Shown here piece after piece: positions 27,983 through 37,672 of a stretch of 64,000 bases of DNA; position 1 is the stretch's first letter, and each line of letters begins with the position of its first letter. Below the pieces are notes generated by a model. The model had not been told where the DNA came from, ran no database searches, and was given only the letters and a program-made list of their open reading frames with translations. The stretch comes from Comamonas thiooxydans (GTDB lineage Bacteria > Pseudomonadota > Gammaproteobacteria > Burkholderiales > Burkholderiaceae_C), in the NCBI RefSeq assembly GCF_002157685.2, contig NZ_AP026738.1, positions 186,001-250,000 on the forward strand, written 5' to 3'. Made by a program: the position numbers and the translations under genes.

Positions 27983-29236
27983 TCAGCCGGTGGCCAGCGC
28001 CTGATCCAGCAGCTCCACCCAGTGCATGACCGGGACCTCGGTGCCGTTTTGCAGATGGACGATGCAGCCCATATTGGCCGAGAGAATCGCTGCGGGTTTT
28101 TCGGGGGCGAACGGCTCGTCCAGCGCGGCGATCTTGCGGTCACGCAACTGGTGCGAGATTTCGGGCTGCAGCACCGAGTAGGTACCTGCAGAGCCGCAGC
28201 ACAGATGGGATTCGGTGCGCGCTACGCGCAGATCGAACCCTAGCTCGCGCAGGCCCGCTTCCACGCCGCCGCGCAGTTTCTGCCCATGCTGCAGCGTGCA
28301 GGGCGGGTGATAGGCCACGGGAGCCCGTGGCGCCGTGATGCGGTTCCTGAGCTTGTCCACCAGCTCGGGCAGCATGTCGGGCAGCAGTTCGCTGAGGTCG
28401 CGCGTCAGGGCGCTGATGCGCGCGGCCTTGTCGGCGTATTGCGGCTCCAGCCGCAGCAGATGACCGTATTCCTTGACGGTGACGCCACATCCCGAGGCGT
28501 TCATCACGATCGCCTCGACCTCGCCGCGCTCGACAAGCGGCCACCAGGCGTCAATATTGGCGCGCATCTGGGCCTTGCCGCCGTCCTGATCGTTGAGGTG
28601 GAACTTCACCGCGCCGCAGCAACCGGCCTTGTCGGCAATCACGGTCTGCACGCCCACGGCATCCAGCACGCGGGCTGTGGCGTAGTTGATGCGGGGCATC
28701 ATGGCTGGTTGCACGCAGCCTGCCAGCAGCAGCACCTTGCGCGCATGCTCGCGCACGGGCCAGGCCCCGGCATCCTGGGCAGCCGGAATTTTTTCGCCCA
28801 GGGACTCCGGCAGCAGGCCTTTCACGGCGCGGCCCAGCTTCAGCGCGGGGGCGAACAGCGGGGAATTCATGCCCTCCTTGAGCAGCCAGCGCTGCAGCCT
28901 CTCGCCCGTGGGGCGTTCGACTTGTTCATCGACGATCTTGCGGCCGATATCGACCAGATGGCCGTACTGCACGCCGCTGGGGCAGGTGGATTCGCAGTTG
29001 CGGCAGGTCAGGCAGCGGTCCAGGTGCAGTTGCGTGGCCCGCGTGGGTGTTTGTCCTTCCAGCACCTGCTTGATCAGATAGATGCGGCCGCGCGGGCCGT
29101 CCAGCTCATCGCCCAGCGTCTGGTAGGTGGGGCAGGTGGCGGTGCAAAAACCGCAATGCACGCATTTGCGCAAGATGGCTTCGGCTTCCTGGCCTTCTGG
29201 CGTGGCACGGTATTCGGGCGCGAGATTGGTTTGCAT
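27983..29236 (-). CDS. glcF: Glycolate oxidase iron-sulfur subunit GlcF
   Basis: Electron-transfer subunit of membrane-associated glycolate oxidase, turning glycolate to glyoxylate. The 417-residue protein binds two [4Fe-4S] clusters through Cys25/28/31/35 (KCVHCGFCTATCP) and Cys75/78/81/85 (RCLTCRNCESTCP). Two CCG domains follow (LLAGCVQPAM; CCGAVKFHL; YHPPCTLQHGQ; CCGSAGTYSVLQ). It lies 18 bp after glcE. AAGGAC precedes the ATG. Confidence 0.95.
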   Translation of the reverse strand: MQTNLAPEYRATPEGQEAEAILRKCVHCGFCTATCPTYQTLGDELDGPRGRIYLIKQVLEGQTPTRATQLHLDRCLTCRNCESTCPSGVQYGHLVDIGRKIVDEQVERPTGERLQRWLLKEGMNSPLFAPALKLGRAVKGLLPESLGEKIPAAQDAGAWPVREHARKVLLLAGCVQPAMMPRINYATARVLDAVGVQTVIADKAGCCGAVKFHLNDQDGGKAQMRANIDAWWPLVERGEVEAIVMNASGCGVTVKEYGHLLRLEPQYADKAARISALTRDLSELLPDMLPELVDKLRNRITAPRAPVAYHPPCTLQHGQKLRGGVEAGLRELGFDLRVARTESHLCCGSAGTYSVLQPEISHQLRDRKIAALDEPFAPEKPAAILSANMGCIVHLQNGTEVPVMHWVELLDQALATG

Positions 29237-29254
29237 GGGGTGCTGTCCTTGTTC

Positions 29255-30403
29255 TTACCAATGCGCCGAGAGACGGCCCACATTGAGAATGCCGGCGGGG
29301 TCGAATGCCTGCTTGAGCCGGGCATGCAGCTGTGCCGATGTGCGGCCTGCCGGGCTGGCCTGTGCATGAACATCAAGATCGCTGTTGGCGCTTGTCTGAT
29401 TGGCGCCTTCAGCTCTGAAAAGAGAAGCGGACCCGCCGGCTGCCTGCGCGAGTTGCTGCAAGGCTGCGGCGGCCGAACGCGGGGCCTGCACCCAGCGCTG
29501 GGCGCCATGCCAGTCGATGAACGGGCCTGCTGCACCTTGCGGCAATGGCAGCGGCGCCGTGGTCGCGGGAACGGACAGACGCCACAGACAATGATCGGCA
29601 GCGCGCTGCTGGAACCAGGGCAGGCTCAGATCGCGGCTGGCGCTCCAGTCGGCGGCAACGGCATCGTTGTCCAGCCGCTCGCCGCCTAGGCGCAGCGTGG
29701 CTGCCTGAACGGCGGCGCGGGCGCCGCGCAGTCGCAGATACAGCGTGCCCTTGCCGTCTTCTTCCAGCCAGTTGCTGGCATTGAGCGGCAGAGGCTGGCC
29801 GCCCCAGTGATTGAGCCAGTCCAGCGCCTGCTCCTGGCTGCAGCCCTCAAAGCGCAGCGTGGCTTCGGCCGGAGCCACGGGCAGGACCTTGAGGCTGACC
29901 TCGGTGATCAGGCCCAGCGTGCCCCAACTGCCCGCCATCAGGCGCGAGACGTCATAGCCGGCCACATTCTTCATGACCTGGCCGCCGTAGCGCAGCAGCT
30001 CGCCCTGGCCGTTGATCATCTCCAGGCCCAGCACGAAATCGCGCACTGCGCCCACGCTGGCACGCGACGGGCCGGACAGGCCTGCGGCGACCATGCCGCC
30101 CACGGTGCTGGCGGCGCCGAAGTGCGGCGGCTCGAAAGCCAGGCACTGGCCCTGGCTGGCCAGCGTCGCCTCCAGCTCGGCCAGCGGCGTGCCGGCGCGA
30201 ACGGTCACCACCAGCTCGCTGGGCTCGTAGCTGGCGATACCGCTGAGCGCGCGCGTGGACAGCGGCTCGCCCTGCAGACGCAGGCCGTAGAAGTCCTTGC
30301 TGCCACCGCCGCAGATGCGCAGCGGGGTCTTGTCACTGGCAGCGGCGCGAATGCGCTCGCCGAGCTGATTGATTTGGCTGGTGGCTGAATCCATGGCCTG
30401 CAT
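29255..30403 (-). CDS. glcE: Glycolate oxidase FAD-binding subunit GlcE
   Basis: FAD-linked subunit of glycolate oxidase. The 382 residues show the PCMH-type FAD fold at the N-terminus: PLRICGGGSKDFYG, YEPSELVVTVRAGTPLAELEATL, FGAASTVGGMVAAGLSGPSR and VMKNVAGYDVSRLMAGSWGTLGLITEVSLKV. ATG 30403 is used; ATG 30394 is also possible and neither has a strong ribosome binding site. The larger FAD subunit gene glcD is not upstream; the ammonium transporter terminator is there instead. Confidence 0.93.
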   Translation of the reverse strand: MQAMDSATSQINQLGERIRAAASDKTPLRICGGGSKDFYGLRLQGEPLSTRALSGIASYEPSELVVTVRAGTPLAELEATLASQGQCLAFEPPHFGAASTVGGMVAAGLSGPSRASVGAVRDFVLGLEMINGQGELLRYGGQVMKNVAGYDVSRLMAGSWGTLGLITEVSLKVLPVAPAEATLRFEGCSQEQALDWLNHWGGQPLPLNASNWLEEDGKGTLYLRLRGARAAVQAATLRLGGERLDNDAVAADWSASRDLSLPWFQQRAADHCLWRLSVPATTAPLPLPQGAAGPFIDWHGAQRWVQAPRSAAAALQQLAQAAGGSASLFRAEGANQTSANSDLDVHAQASPAGRTSAQLHARLKQAFDPAGILNVGRLSAHW

Positions 30404-30467
30404 GGTAGCCGGGGCGCCCCCTGGGCAGGAAGGCCTGGTCTTTGATTTTTTTGAAAAGCAGGCGTGA

Positions 30468-30499
30468 ATAAAAAAGCCCCGCAGCTTGCACTGCGGGGC
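30468..30499 (-). terminator. Rho-independent terminator of the amtB operon
   Basis: GCCCCGCAG (30476-30484) pairs with CTGCGGGGC (30491-30499), a perfect 9-bp stem with a 6-base loop. Read on the minus strand it is followed by TTTTTTATTC. It lies 37 bp after the amtB stop. Confidence 0.92.
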
Positions 30500-30535
30500 A
30501 ACGTAATGAAACTGAACTTGCGAAGAGCCTGCCGC

Positions 30536-31888
30536 TTAGCGGGTGTAGGCCACCTCACCATGGGAAGTGATGTCCAGACCCTGGCGTTCGGACTCTTCCG
30601 AGACACGCAGACCCACGGTCAGATCGGCAATCTTGTAGGCCACGAAGGAGACCACGCCGGACCAGACGATGGTCACCAGCACGCTCTCGACCTGCACCCA
30701 CAGCTGATGCGCCATGTTGTAGCCCTCGGGCTCGATACCGCCCAGGCCCTTGGCGCAGAACACGCCGGTCAGGATGGCACCCAGGATACCGCCGACGCCG
30801 TGGACGCCGAACACGTCGCAGACGTCGTCAACCTTGAGCAGGCGCTTGAGACCGGAGACGCCCCAGAAGCACAGGGGGCCTGCGATGATGCCCATGACGA
30901 TGGAGCCCATGGGGCCGACGAAACCGGCGGCGGGCGTGATGGTCACCAGACCGGCCACGGCACCCGAGGCAGCGCCCAGCATGGAGGCCTTGCCACGCAG
31001 CAGCGCTTCGGCCACGATCCAGGAGATGGCAGCAGCGCCGGTCGCGAGGATGGTGTTGATGAAGGCCAGGCCGGCAGCGCCGTTGGCGGCACCGGCAGAG
31101 CCGGCGTTGAAGCCGAACCAGCCCACCCACAGCAGCGAAGCGCCCACCATGGTCAGCGTCAGGCTGTGAGGAGGCAGGGCTTCCTTGCCGAAGCCGATGC
31201 GCTTGCCCAGCATGTAGGCACCCACCAGACCGGCCACGGCGGCGTTGATGTGCACCACGGTGCCGCCCGCGAAGTCCAGCGCGCCATCGGCACCCAGCAG
31301 ACCGCCACCCCACACCATGTGGGCCATGGGGATGTAGCTGAAGGTGAACCACAGCACGGAGAACACGATCACGGCCGCGAACTTGATGCGCTCGGCGAAC
31401 GCTCCCACGATCAGCGCCACGGTGATGGCGGCGAAGGTGGACTGGAAGGCCACGAACACATATTCGGGGATGGTCTTGAGCATGGACGACAGCGTGTCAG
31501 GCGTGATGCCCATGAGGAACAGCTTGTCGAATCCCGCGAAGAACTTGCCCTCGCCGCCAAAGGCCAGCGAGTAGCCGTAGATGGCCCACAGCACGGTGAT
31601 CAGCGAAAAGATCACGAAGACCTGGGCCAGCACGGACAGCATGTTCTTGCTGCGCACCAGGCCGCCGTAGAACAGTGCCAGCCCGGGGATGACCATCAGG
31701 ATCACCAGCATGGTCGAGGTCAGCATCCAGGCGGTGTCACCGGCGCTCAGGGTGGGAACGGCCTCGGCCGCTGCTTCGGCCACAGGCGCTGCTGCGGCGG
31801 CAGCCGTTGCAGCTTCCTGGGCAAAGCCGGTGACGCCGGCAGCCAGCAGGCCCAGTCCCAGGCCTGCGCTCAATAGTTTCTTGATCAT
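30536..31888 (-). CDS. amtB: Ammonium transporter AmtB
   Basis: Eleven-helix inner-membrane ammonium channel. The 450-residue precursor has a signal-like N-terminus (to FAQEA) and an Ala/Glu-rich leader, then DTAWMLTSTMLVILMVIPGLALFYGG, the Amt signature. AGGTVVHINAAVAGLVGAY and FGVHGVGGILGAILTGVF carry the paired pore histidines. It is the last gene of torF-glnK-amtB, so its activity should be blocked by GlnK when nitrogen is plentiful. ATG 31888 is chosen; a TTG five codons upstream is open. Confidence 0.96.
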   Translation of the reverse strand: MIKKLLSAGLGLGLLAAGVTGFAQEAATAAAAAAPVAEAAAEAVPTLSAGDTAWMLTSTMLVILMVIPGLALFYGGLVRSKNMLSVLAQVFVIFSLITVLWAIYGYSLAFGGEGKFFAGFDKLFLMGITPDTLSSMLKTIPEYVFVAFQSTFAAITVALIVGAFAERIKFAAVIVFSVLWFTFSYIPMAHMVWGGGLLGADGALDFAGGTVVHINAAVAGLVGAYMLGKRIGFGKEALPPHSLTLTMVGASLLWVGWFGFNAGSAGAANGAAGLAFINTILATGAAAISWIVAEALLRGKASMLGAASGAVAGLVTITPAAGFVGPMGSIVMGIIAGPLCFWGVSGLKRLLKVDDVCDVFGVHGVGGILGAILTGVFCAKGLGGIEPEGYNMAHQLWVQVESVLVTIVWSGVVSFVAYKIADLTVGLRVSEESERQGLDITSHGEVAYTR

Positions 31889-31927
31889 GGCAATCTTTCT
31901 CAAAACGGTTCCAGAGAGACTGGGCCT

Positions 31928-33036
<1,109 letters not shown>

Positions 33037-33091
33037 TCAGGGTTCCTCCGGTTTGAAAATTTCGTGGCAAAAATCTCGGATGAACTGTCAA

Positions 33092-33107
33092 AGCACAGAC
33101 CGTGCCA
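33092..33107 (-). promoter_or_regulatory. Sigma-54 promoter of torF-glnK-amtB
   Basis: On the minus strand TGGCACGGTCTGTGCT has the invariant GG and GC separated by 10 bases (consensus TGGCAC-N5-TTGCW, one mismatch in TTGC). It ends 55 bp before the torF ATG. Fits nitrogen control of P-II and Amt genes. Confidence 0.82.
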
Positions 33108-33249
33108 GTCTCTTTTAGCGCGATGGCCCCGCCTGTTTCCCATGCCCTGAAAGCAGGGGCCGGGCCAGAGGCGCCCGGTACAAAAAGCTACGAATTTTCA
33201 CAATCACTGTGCGCAACTTTCGCCACCCCGACCATGGTCCGCATGTATT

Positions 33250-33324
33250 GCACCAATGCGGTGCGTTTTTGGCATGCACCGCCATGGCTCTGCTTTTTCC
33301 GGGCTTTTTGCACCAATCAGGGGA
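33250..33324. promoter_or_regulatory. NtrC enhancer (upstream activating sites)
   Basis: GCACC-AATGC-GGTGC at 33250-33264 is a perfect NtrC dyad. Degenerate copies follow at 33276-33290 (GCACC-N5-GGCTC) and 33310-33324 (GCACC-N5-GGGGA). They stand about 145-230 bp upstream of the sigma-54 promoter, the usual enhancer distance. The rest of the 375-bp gap (33037-33411) holds nothing else clear except the sulfatase terminator. Confidence 0.8.
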
Positions 33325-33363
33325 CTGAGGGAGTGAGTACGTGCTCCCTGCTTGGGCGCCGGC

Positions 33364-33396
33364 AAAGAAAAAGCCCATCGACTGGGCGATGGGCTT
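33364..33396 (-). terminator. Terminator of the sulfatase operon
   Basis: AAGCCCATCG (33371-33380) pairs with CGATGGGCTT (33387-33396), a perfect 10-bp stem. Read on the minus strand a TTTTTCTTT tract follows. Confidence 0.9.
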
Positions 33397-33411
33397 GGGG
33401 TCGGCTGCAAT

Positions 33412-34740
33412 TCAGAAGCTGGCCTGGGGCAGGTCTGCCTTGGTGAATACCAGCGAAACCTTGGCTTCCTGCGGAATCGGCGGCAAGTCCTGATTCCACA
33501 GCTCCCAGGCACTGCGCAGCTCGGCCAGCTTCCGGGGCTCACGGTCACGCAGATTGGCGCGCTCGCGTGGGTCGTTGCCGATGTGGAACAGGTACTCGAT
33601 GCCCTCGATCTGCAGATATTTCCAGTCGCCGCGTATCAAGGCCTTTTGCTCGCGGTGCTTCATGCGCCAGGCCAGGTCGCGCCCGGGCATCCAGCTTTGA
33701 TCCTGCATCAGGGGCAGCAGGCTGATGCCGTCCAGCGGATAGTCGGCATGCGCGACTACGCCCGCTGCAGCCAGGAAGGTGGCCGACCAGTCCATGGTCA
33801 GGCTGGGCGTGTCGCAGACGGCACCGGCCGTCATGCGCGCCGGCCAGCGTGCCAGCAAAGGCACGCGGATGCCGCCTTCGAGCAGGTCCATCTTCTGGCC
33901 CACGAAAGGCCAGGTATTGGAGAAGCGCTCGCCGCCGTTGTCGCTGGTGAAGACGATGAGCGTGTTCTCGCTCATGCCTTTTTCCTCCAGCGCATCCAGC
34001 AGCCAGCCTATGCCTTCGTCCATGTGATGGATCATGCGCTGATAGGTGTCTATGGAGCCGCCGTCGATATGCTTGCCCATGCCTTGCAGGCGTTCGGACT
34101 CGGCGCGGTCCTCGCGCGTCAGCCAGGGCCAGTGCGGCGCGCTGTAGTGCAGCGAGAGGTAGAAGGGCTGCTCGGCCGTCTGGCGCTTGACGAAGTCCAC
34201 GGCGCGGCGGCTCAGCAGATCGGTCAGGTAGCCGTCTTCGGTGTGCGGCTCCTCGTTGTGCCAGAAGTCGGGACGCCCGCGCGGGTCGCAGTGGGCGAAG
34301 TAGTCGGCGCCGCCGGCATGAAAGCCGTAGAACTCCTCGTAGCCCGACAGGCGCGGGCCGAAATGCGGGGGGTAGCCCAGATGCCATTTGCCGACCAGGG
34401 CCGTGGCGTAGCCTGCATCGCGCAGCAGCGAGGCCACCGTGGGGTGATCGGGCGGCAGGCCCAGCACCTTGTCGCCATGCACGCTGGCGATGGGCTCTTC
34501 GGCTGCACCGCGCAGGCGATACTGCCAGCGGCCCGTGGCCAGCGCAAAGCGCGTGGGCGAGCACACCGAGGAGTTGGAGTAACCGCGCGTGAAGCGCAGG
34601 CCCTGGGCCGCCATGGCGTCCAGGCGCGGCGAGACGTCGGTGGCGTTGTTGTGCGCATCGCGCGCACCGGTGCAGCCCAGGTCGGCATAGCCGAGGTCAT
34701 CGGCCAGGATGAAGATCAGATTGGGGCGGGAGTCGGTCAT
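33412..34740 (-). CDS. Cys-type sulfatase, apparently cytoplasmic
   Basis: Sulfate-ester hydrolase of the alkaline-phosphatase superfamily. In the 442-residue protein Asp14-Asp15 (FILADDLGYAD) bind the metal. Cys60 in SVCSPTR fits the C-x-P-x-R motif whose cysteine is converted to formylglycine. HLGYP and FTSDNGG supply further metal and substrate residues. There is no signal peptide before the first motif, unlike many sulfatases, so the substrate should be imported first. ATG 34740 is used; a TTG seven codons upstream is open. Two Bug binding proteins lie upstream in the same direction, beyond a repeat. Natural substrate unknown. Confidence 0.9.
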   Translation of the reverse strand: MTDSRPNLIFILADDLGYADLGCTGARDAHNNATDVSPRLDAMAAQGLRFTRGYSNSSVCSPTRFALATGRWQYRLRGAAEEPIASVHGDKVLGLPPDHPTVASLLRDAGYATALVGKWHLGYPPHFGPRLSGYEEFYGFHAGGADYFAHCDPRGRPDFWHNEEPHTEDGYLTDLLSRRAVDFVKRQTAEQPFYLSLHYSAPHWPWLTREDRAESERLQGMGKHIDGGSIDTYQRMIHHMDEGIGWLLDALEEKGMSENTLIVFTSDNGGERFSNTWPFVGQKMDLLEGGIRVPLLARWPARMTAGAVCDTPSLTMDWSATFLAAAGVVAHADYPLDGISLLPLMQDQSWMPGRDLAWRMKHREQKALIRGDWKYLQIEGIEYLFHIGNDPRERANLRDREPRKLAELRSAWELWNQDLPPIPQEAKVSLVFTKADLPQASF

Positions 34741-34767
34741 GGGAGAACGGGGAACATTCAAAAACAG

Positions 34768-34845
34768 GAGCTTCTATCGCTTGTTATGAAAAGATTTTGA
34801 ATAGATTTGATGCTGAAAATGTCTGATGGCAAGCGATAAATGCTC
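34768..34845. repeat. Repeat family A, copy 3 (long-spacer form)
   Basis: GAGCTTCTATCGCTTG (34768-34783) and CAAGCGATAAATGCTC (34830-34845) are inverted with two mismatches, separated by 46 bases. It fills most of the gap between the sulfatase gene and the Bug gene before it. Confidence 0.65.
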
Positions 34846-34853
34846 CTCAAATA

Positions 34854-35852
34854 TCAGGGCTTGAAGCCCGAGCGCTGCACCACGGGAGCCCATTGCGCGC
34901 GGTAGGCCTTGAGCATTTTTTCCGTGTCCTGCGCGCTGCTGACCACGGGCACCAGGTTGGAGGCGGCGAACTTGTGCTGCGTGTCGGCTTCCTTCATCAC
35001 CTCCTGCACCAGCTGCGACAGGCGCTGCACCGTGGCCGGCGCCATGCTCTGCGGGGCGAACAAGGTGTTCCAGCCCGTGCCGATCAGGTTCACGCCCAGC
35101 TCCTTGAGCGTGGGAATGCCGGGCGCCATGGTGCTGCGGCGCTCGCCCGAGGTGGCCAGCACGCGCAGCTTGCCTGCTTCGTGCTGGGCAATCTGCGTGT
35201 CGAAAGTGTCCACGGCGATGGGGATCTGCCCGCCCATCAGATCGGTGAGCAGCGGGCCCGAGCCCTTGTAGCCCACGACCTCGACCGGCACCTTGGCGGC
35301 CTCGCCCAGCATCAGCGCGAAAAAGTGCGGCAGGCTGCCCGTGGCCGGCACGCCGAAATTGGCCTGCTGCGGATTGGCCTTGAGCCAGGCCAGCAGGTGC
35401 GGCAGCTCCTTCACGGGCACGGCGCTGGCCACGGCCAGACCGAACTCGTAGCGGTTGACCTCGCTGATGGGGCGGAAGTCCTTTTCCGGCTCGTAGCCGG
35501 AGTCCGGGAACACCAGCGGCGCCACCACCATCACGGCAGGATTGGCCAGCAGCACGGCGGGCTGGGAGGCGGGTGCGTTCTTCACGTACTGGGCCGACAG
35601 GCGGCCGCCCGCGCCGGGTTTGTTTTCCACGATCACCGGGCTGCCCAGCCGGGCCTGCAGCCGGTCGGCCACGATGCGCGCCACGCGGTCGGTGGCGCCA
35701 CCGGGCGGATAGCCGACCACCATACGCAGCGGTGTCTTGTTGGGAAACAGGGCATGGGCCTCCTGGGCCTGCAGCGCGCCGCTGCCCAGCAATCCTGCGC
35801 TCAGGCCTAGCCCCGCCGCGAGCTTGCCGAAGATTCTTCTTTGCATCGTCAT
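34854..35852 (-). CDS. Bug-family tripartite tricarboxylate transporter substrate-binding protein
   Basis: Periplasmic binding protein of 332 residues with a signal peptide of about 30 residues (GALQAQEA). Bug signatures: PLRMVVGYPPGGATDRVARIVAD near residue 40, VIVENKPGAGG, and VEVVGYKGSGPLLTDLMGGQIPIAVDT. Bug proteins usually bind carboxylates or other small acids. No TctA/TctB membrane genes are near, so it is an orphan. ACATG after CAGGAGAG fixes the start at 35852. It follows another Bug gene by 123 bp and precedes the sulfatase. Confidence 0.93.
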   Translation of the reverse strand: MTMQRRIFGKLAAGLGLSAGLLGSGALQAQEAHALFPNKTPLRMVVGYPPGGATDRVARIVADRLQARLGSPVIVENKPGAGGRLSAQYVKNAPASQPAVLLANPAVMVVAPLVFPDSGYEPEKDFRPISEVNRYEFGLAVASAVPVKELPHLLAWLKANPQQANFGVPATGSLPHFFALMLGEAAKVPVEVVGYKGSGPLLTDLMGGQIPIAVDTFDTQIAQHEAGKLRVLATSGERRSTMAPGIPTLKELGVNLIGTGWNTLFAPQSMAPATVQRLSQLVQEVMKEADTQHKFAASNLVPVVSSAQDTEKMLKAYRAQWAPVVQRSGFKP

Positions 35853-35975
35853 GTCTCTCCTGGTCTGTGACCCGAGCCGAGGGCTCACGCCATTTCTGAT
35901 TGAAAAGCGGGCAGTGTAGGTGCGTGCCGGCACCGGCCTGAACCGCTCGGATGGCCGGCGTCCGGGCCTGCGGAC

Positions 35976-36947
35976 TCAATCGGGTTTCAGATTGATCTTG
36001 CGAGCCAGCGCTTCCCATTTGTCGGAGATCTCGCGCACCCTGGCCTGGGCCTGCTCGGGACTGCTGCCCACCATCTCGATATCCACGGCCTTCACCCGTT
36101 CCTGCTGCTGCGGCGAGCGTATGGCGGCATCCATGGCTGCGAGAAAGCGCTTCTGGATCTCGGCAGGAACGCCCTTGGGAGCCGCCAGCAGCAGCCAGTA
36201 GGTGCCGTCGAAGTCGGGGTAGCCCGACTCGGCAATCGTGGGCAATGTCGGCAGCAGGGGCGAGCGCGTGCGCCCCGTGGTGGCCAGTGCGGTGACCCGG
36301 CCGCTCTGGATCTGGGGCAGCACCGTGGGGGCGGCCAGGAAGCCGCAGTCCACCTGACCGCCCATCAGATCCTGCATGGCCGGTGCCGGCCCCTTGTAGG
36401 GCACATGCACCATCTTCACGCCGGTGCCCGACAGCAGGGACTCCATGACCAGATGGCCGGGCGAGCCCGCGCCGCCGGTGGCATAGGTCAGCTCGCGCGC
36501 CTTGGCGGCTTCCAGCATGTCCTTGACGGACTTGAAGCCGAGGCCGGGGTTGCAGATCAGGGTCTGGGAGAACCTGGCGGCGGCGTTGAGCACCACGATG
36601 GCGTCGCTGGAGTAACCGATGTTCTTGTAGATATGCTTGTTGACGGTGAGCACCGGGTCCATGGCCCACAGCCAGGTGTAGCCGTCGGCTGGAGCTCGGG
36701 CGACCTCGGCCGCCCCGATATTGCCGTTGGCCCCGGCCCGGTTTTCCACGATCACGGCCTGGCCTAGCGCCTTTTGCACGGCCGCCGCCAGCGGACGCAC
36801 GGCGATGTCGGAAGGGCCTGCGGGCGGTGTGGGAACGATGATGCGTATGGGCTTGGCGGGCCAGCTGTCGGCCGCATGAGCTGCCGTGAGCAGCGCGGCG
36901 GTCGCCAGCCCGGCCAGAGCGCTGCGGGCGATACGGGTGCAAGGCAT
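35976..36947 (-). CDS. Bug-family substrate-binding protein
   Basis: Second orphan Bug protein, 323 residues, signal peptide to about residue 25 (AAHAAD). KPIRIIVPTPPAGPSDIAVRPLA, AVIVENRAGANGNIGA and VHVPYKGPAPAMQDLMGGQVDCGF are the family signatures. CAGGAGAC precedes ATG 36947. It is the first gene of the run with the second Bug and the sulfatase, and faces the MarR gene across a 92-bp gap with a clear dyad. The two Bug proteins differ widely, so they probably bind different ligands. Confidence 0.93.
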   Translation of the reverse strand: MPCTRIARSALAGLATAALLTAAHAADSWPAKPIRIIVPTPPAGPSDIAVRPLAAAVQKALGQAVIVENRAGANGNIGAAEVARAPADGYTWLWAMDPVLTVNKHIYKNIGYSSDAIVVLNAAARFSQTLICNPGLGFKSVKDMLEAAKARELTYATGGAGSPGHLVMESLLSGTGVKMVHVPYKGPAPAMQDLMGGQVDCGFLAAPTVLPQIQSGRVTALATTGRTRSPLLPTLPTIAESGYPDFDGTYWLLLAAPKGVPAEIQKRFLAAMDAAIRSPQQQERVKAVDIEMVGSSPEQAQARVREISDKWEALARKINLKPD

Positions 36948-36993
36948 GGTGTCTCCTGTCGTTTTCTTTGGAGCCACTGTAAGCAGTGACTCG

Positions 36994-37014
36994 ATAATGG
37001 ATCTAATCCATCAT
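36994..37014. promoter_or_regulatory. Candidate MarR operator
   Basis: ATGGAT-CTA-ATCCAT (36997-37011) is a perfect 6-bp dyad with extra flanking symmetry, 26 bp before the marR ATG. A second dyad, CACTG-N4-CAGTG, lies at 36975-36988. Confidence 0.6.
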
Positions 37015-37039
37015 TCCTAGAGAAAACCCACAAAGACCC

Positions 37040-37588
37040 ATGACCAAGGCGCAGTGCCACCCCTGGCGGCAACCGTCCGAGCTGGACGATCTGTTCCTCT
37101 ACCATCTGGCCCGTCTGATGAGCTCGGCCGGAACCATGGTGGTGCGCCTGTGCGAGGGCGGCTTCGGCATCACCCGGCGCGAGTGGCGCATGATAGGACT
37201 GCTGGCCACCAAGGGCGCCATGCAGCCGTCCGGGCTCGCAGAGCTGGCACAGCTCGATCGCACGCGCACCTCGCGCACCATCTCCGCGTTGATTGCCAAG
37301 GGGCTGCTGCACAAGCAGGGTATGGCCGGCGACGGGCGCCAGGCCATGGTGCAGCTGACGGCCGCCGGGCTGGCGCTGCACGCCCAGCTGTTTCCGCAGA
37401 TACAGGCGATCAATCAGGAGCTGCTCGGCGACGTCAGCGATGCCGAGCTTGAGGTGTTGTCGCAGGTCTTCGAGCGTGTGCGCACCAGGGCGGCGCTCAT
37501 GCAGGAGCAGGGCAGCTTTCCCAAGGCCGAGCGCCGTCGTGGCCGGGCCGCGGGCAAACAGCCGGCCCGTGACGACGCCGCCAGCTGA
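37040..37588 (+). CDS. MarR-family transcriptional regulator
   Basis: The 182-residue regulator has the MarR winged helix: ITRREWRMIGLLATKGAMQPSGLAELAQLDRTRTSRTISALIAKGLLHKQG, then the wing GDGRQAMVQLTAAG (about 45-120). A basic C-terminal tail (RRRGRAAGKQ) is extra. It is divergent from the Bug-Bug-sulfatase genes and probably represses them, lifting on binding an aromatic or acidic ligand. The regulatory link is inference from layout. Confidence 0.92.
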   Translation: MTKAQCHPWRQPSELDDLFLYHLARLMSSAGTMVVRLCEGGFGITRREWRMIGLLATKGAMQPSGLAELAQLDRTRTSRTISALIAKGLLHKQGMAGDGRQAMVQLTAAGLALHAQLFPQIQAINQELLGDVSDAELEVLSQVFERVRTRAALMQEQGSFPKAERRRGRAAGKQPARDDAAS

Positions 37589-37672
37589 CGGCCTGTGCAC
37601 ATCCCTATTGCCTGTTTGAGCCGCTGGCGCATACGCTAGGCCCTACAGTCCGGCTTGAAGGGGAGGGGCGTG

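Noticed and set aside
30464..31876. A 470-codon plus-strand frame over amtB
   Set aside because: The translation is a Gly/His/Asp-rich shadow; AmtB on the other strand is unmistakable.
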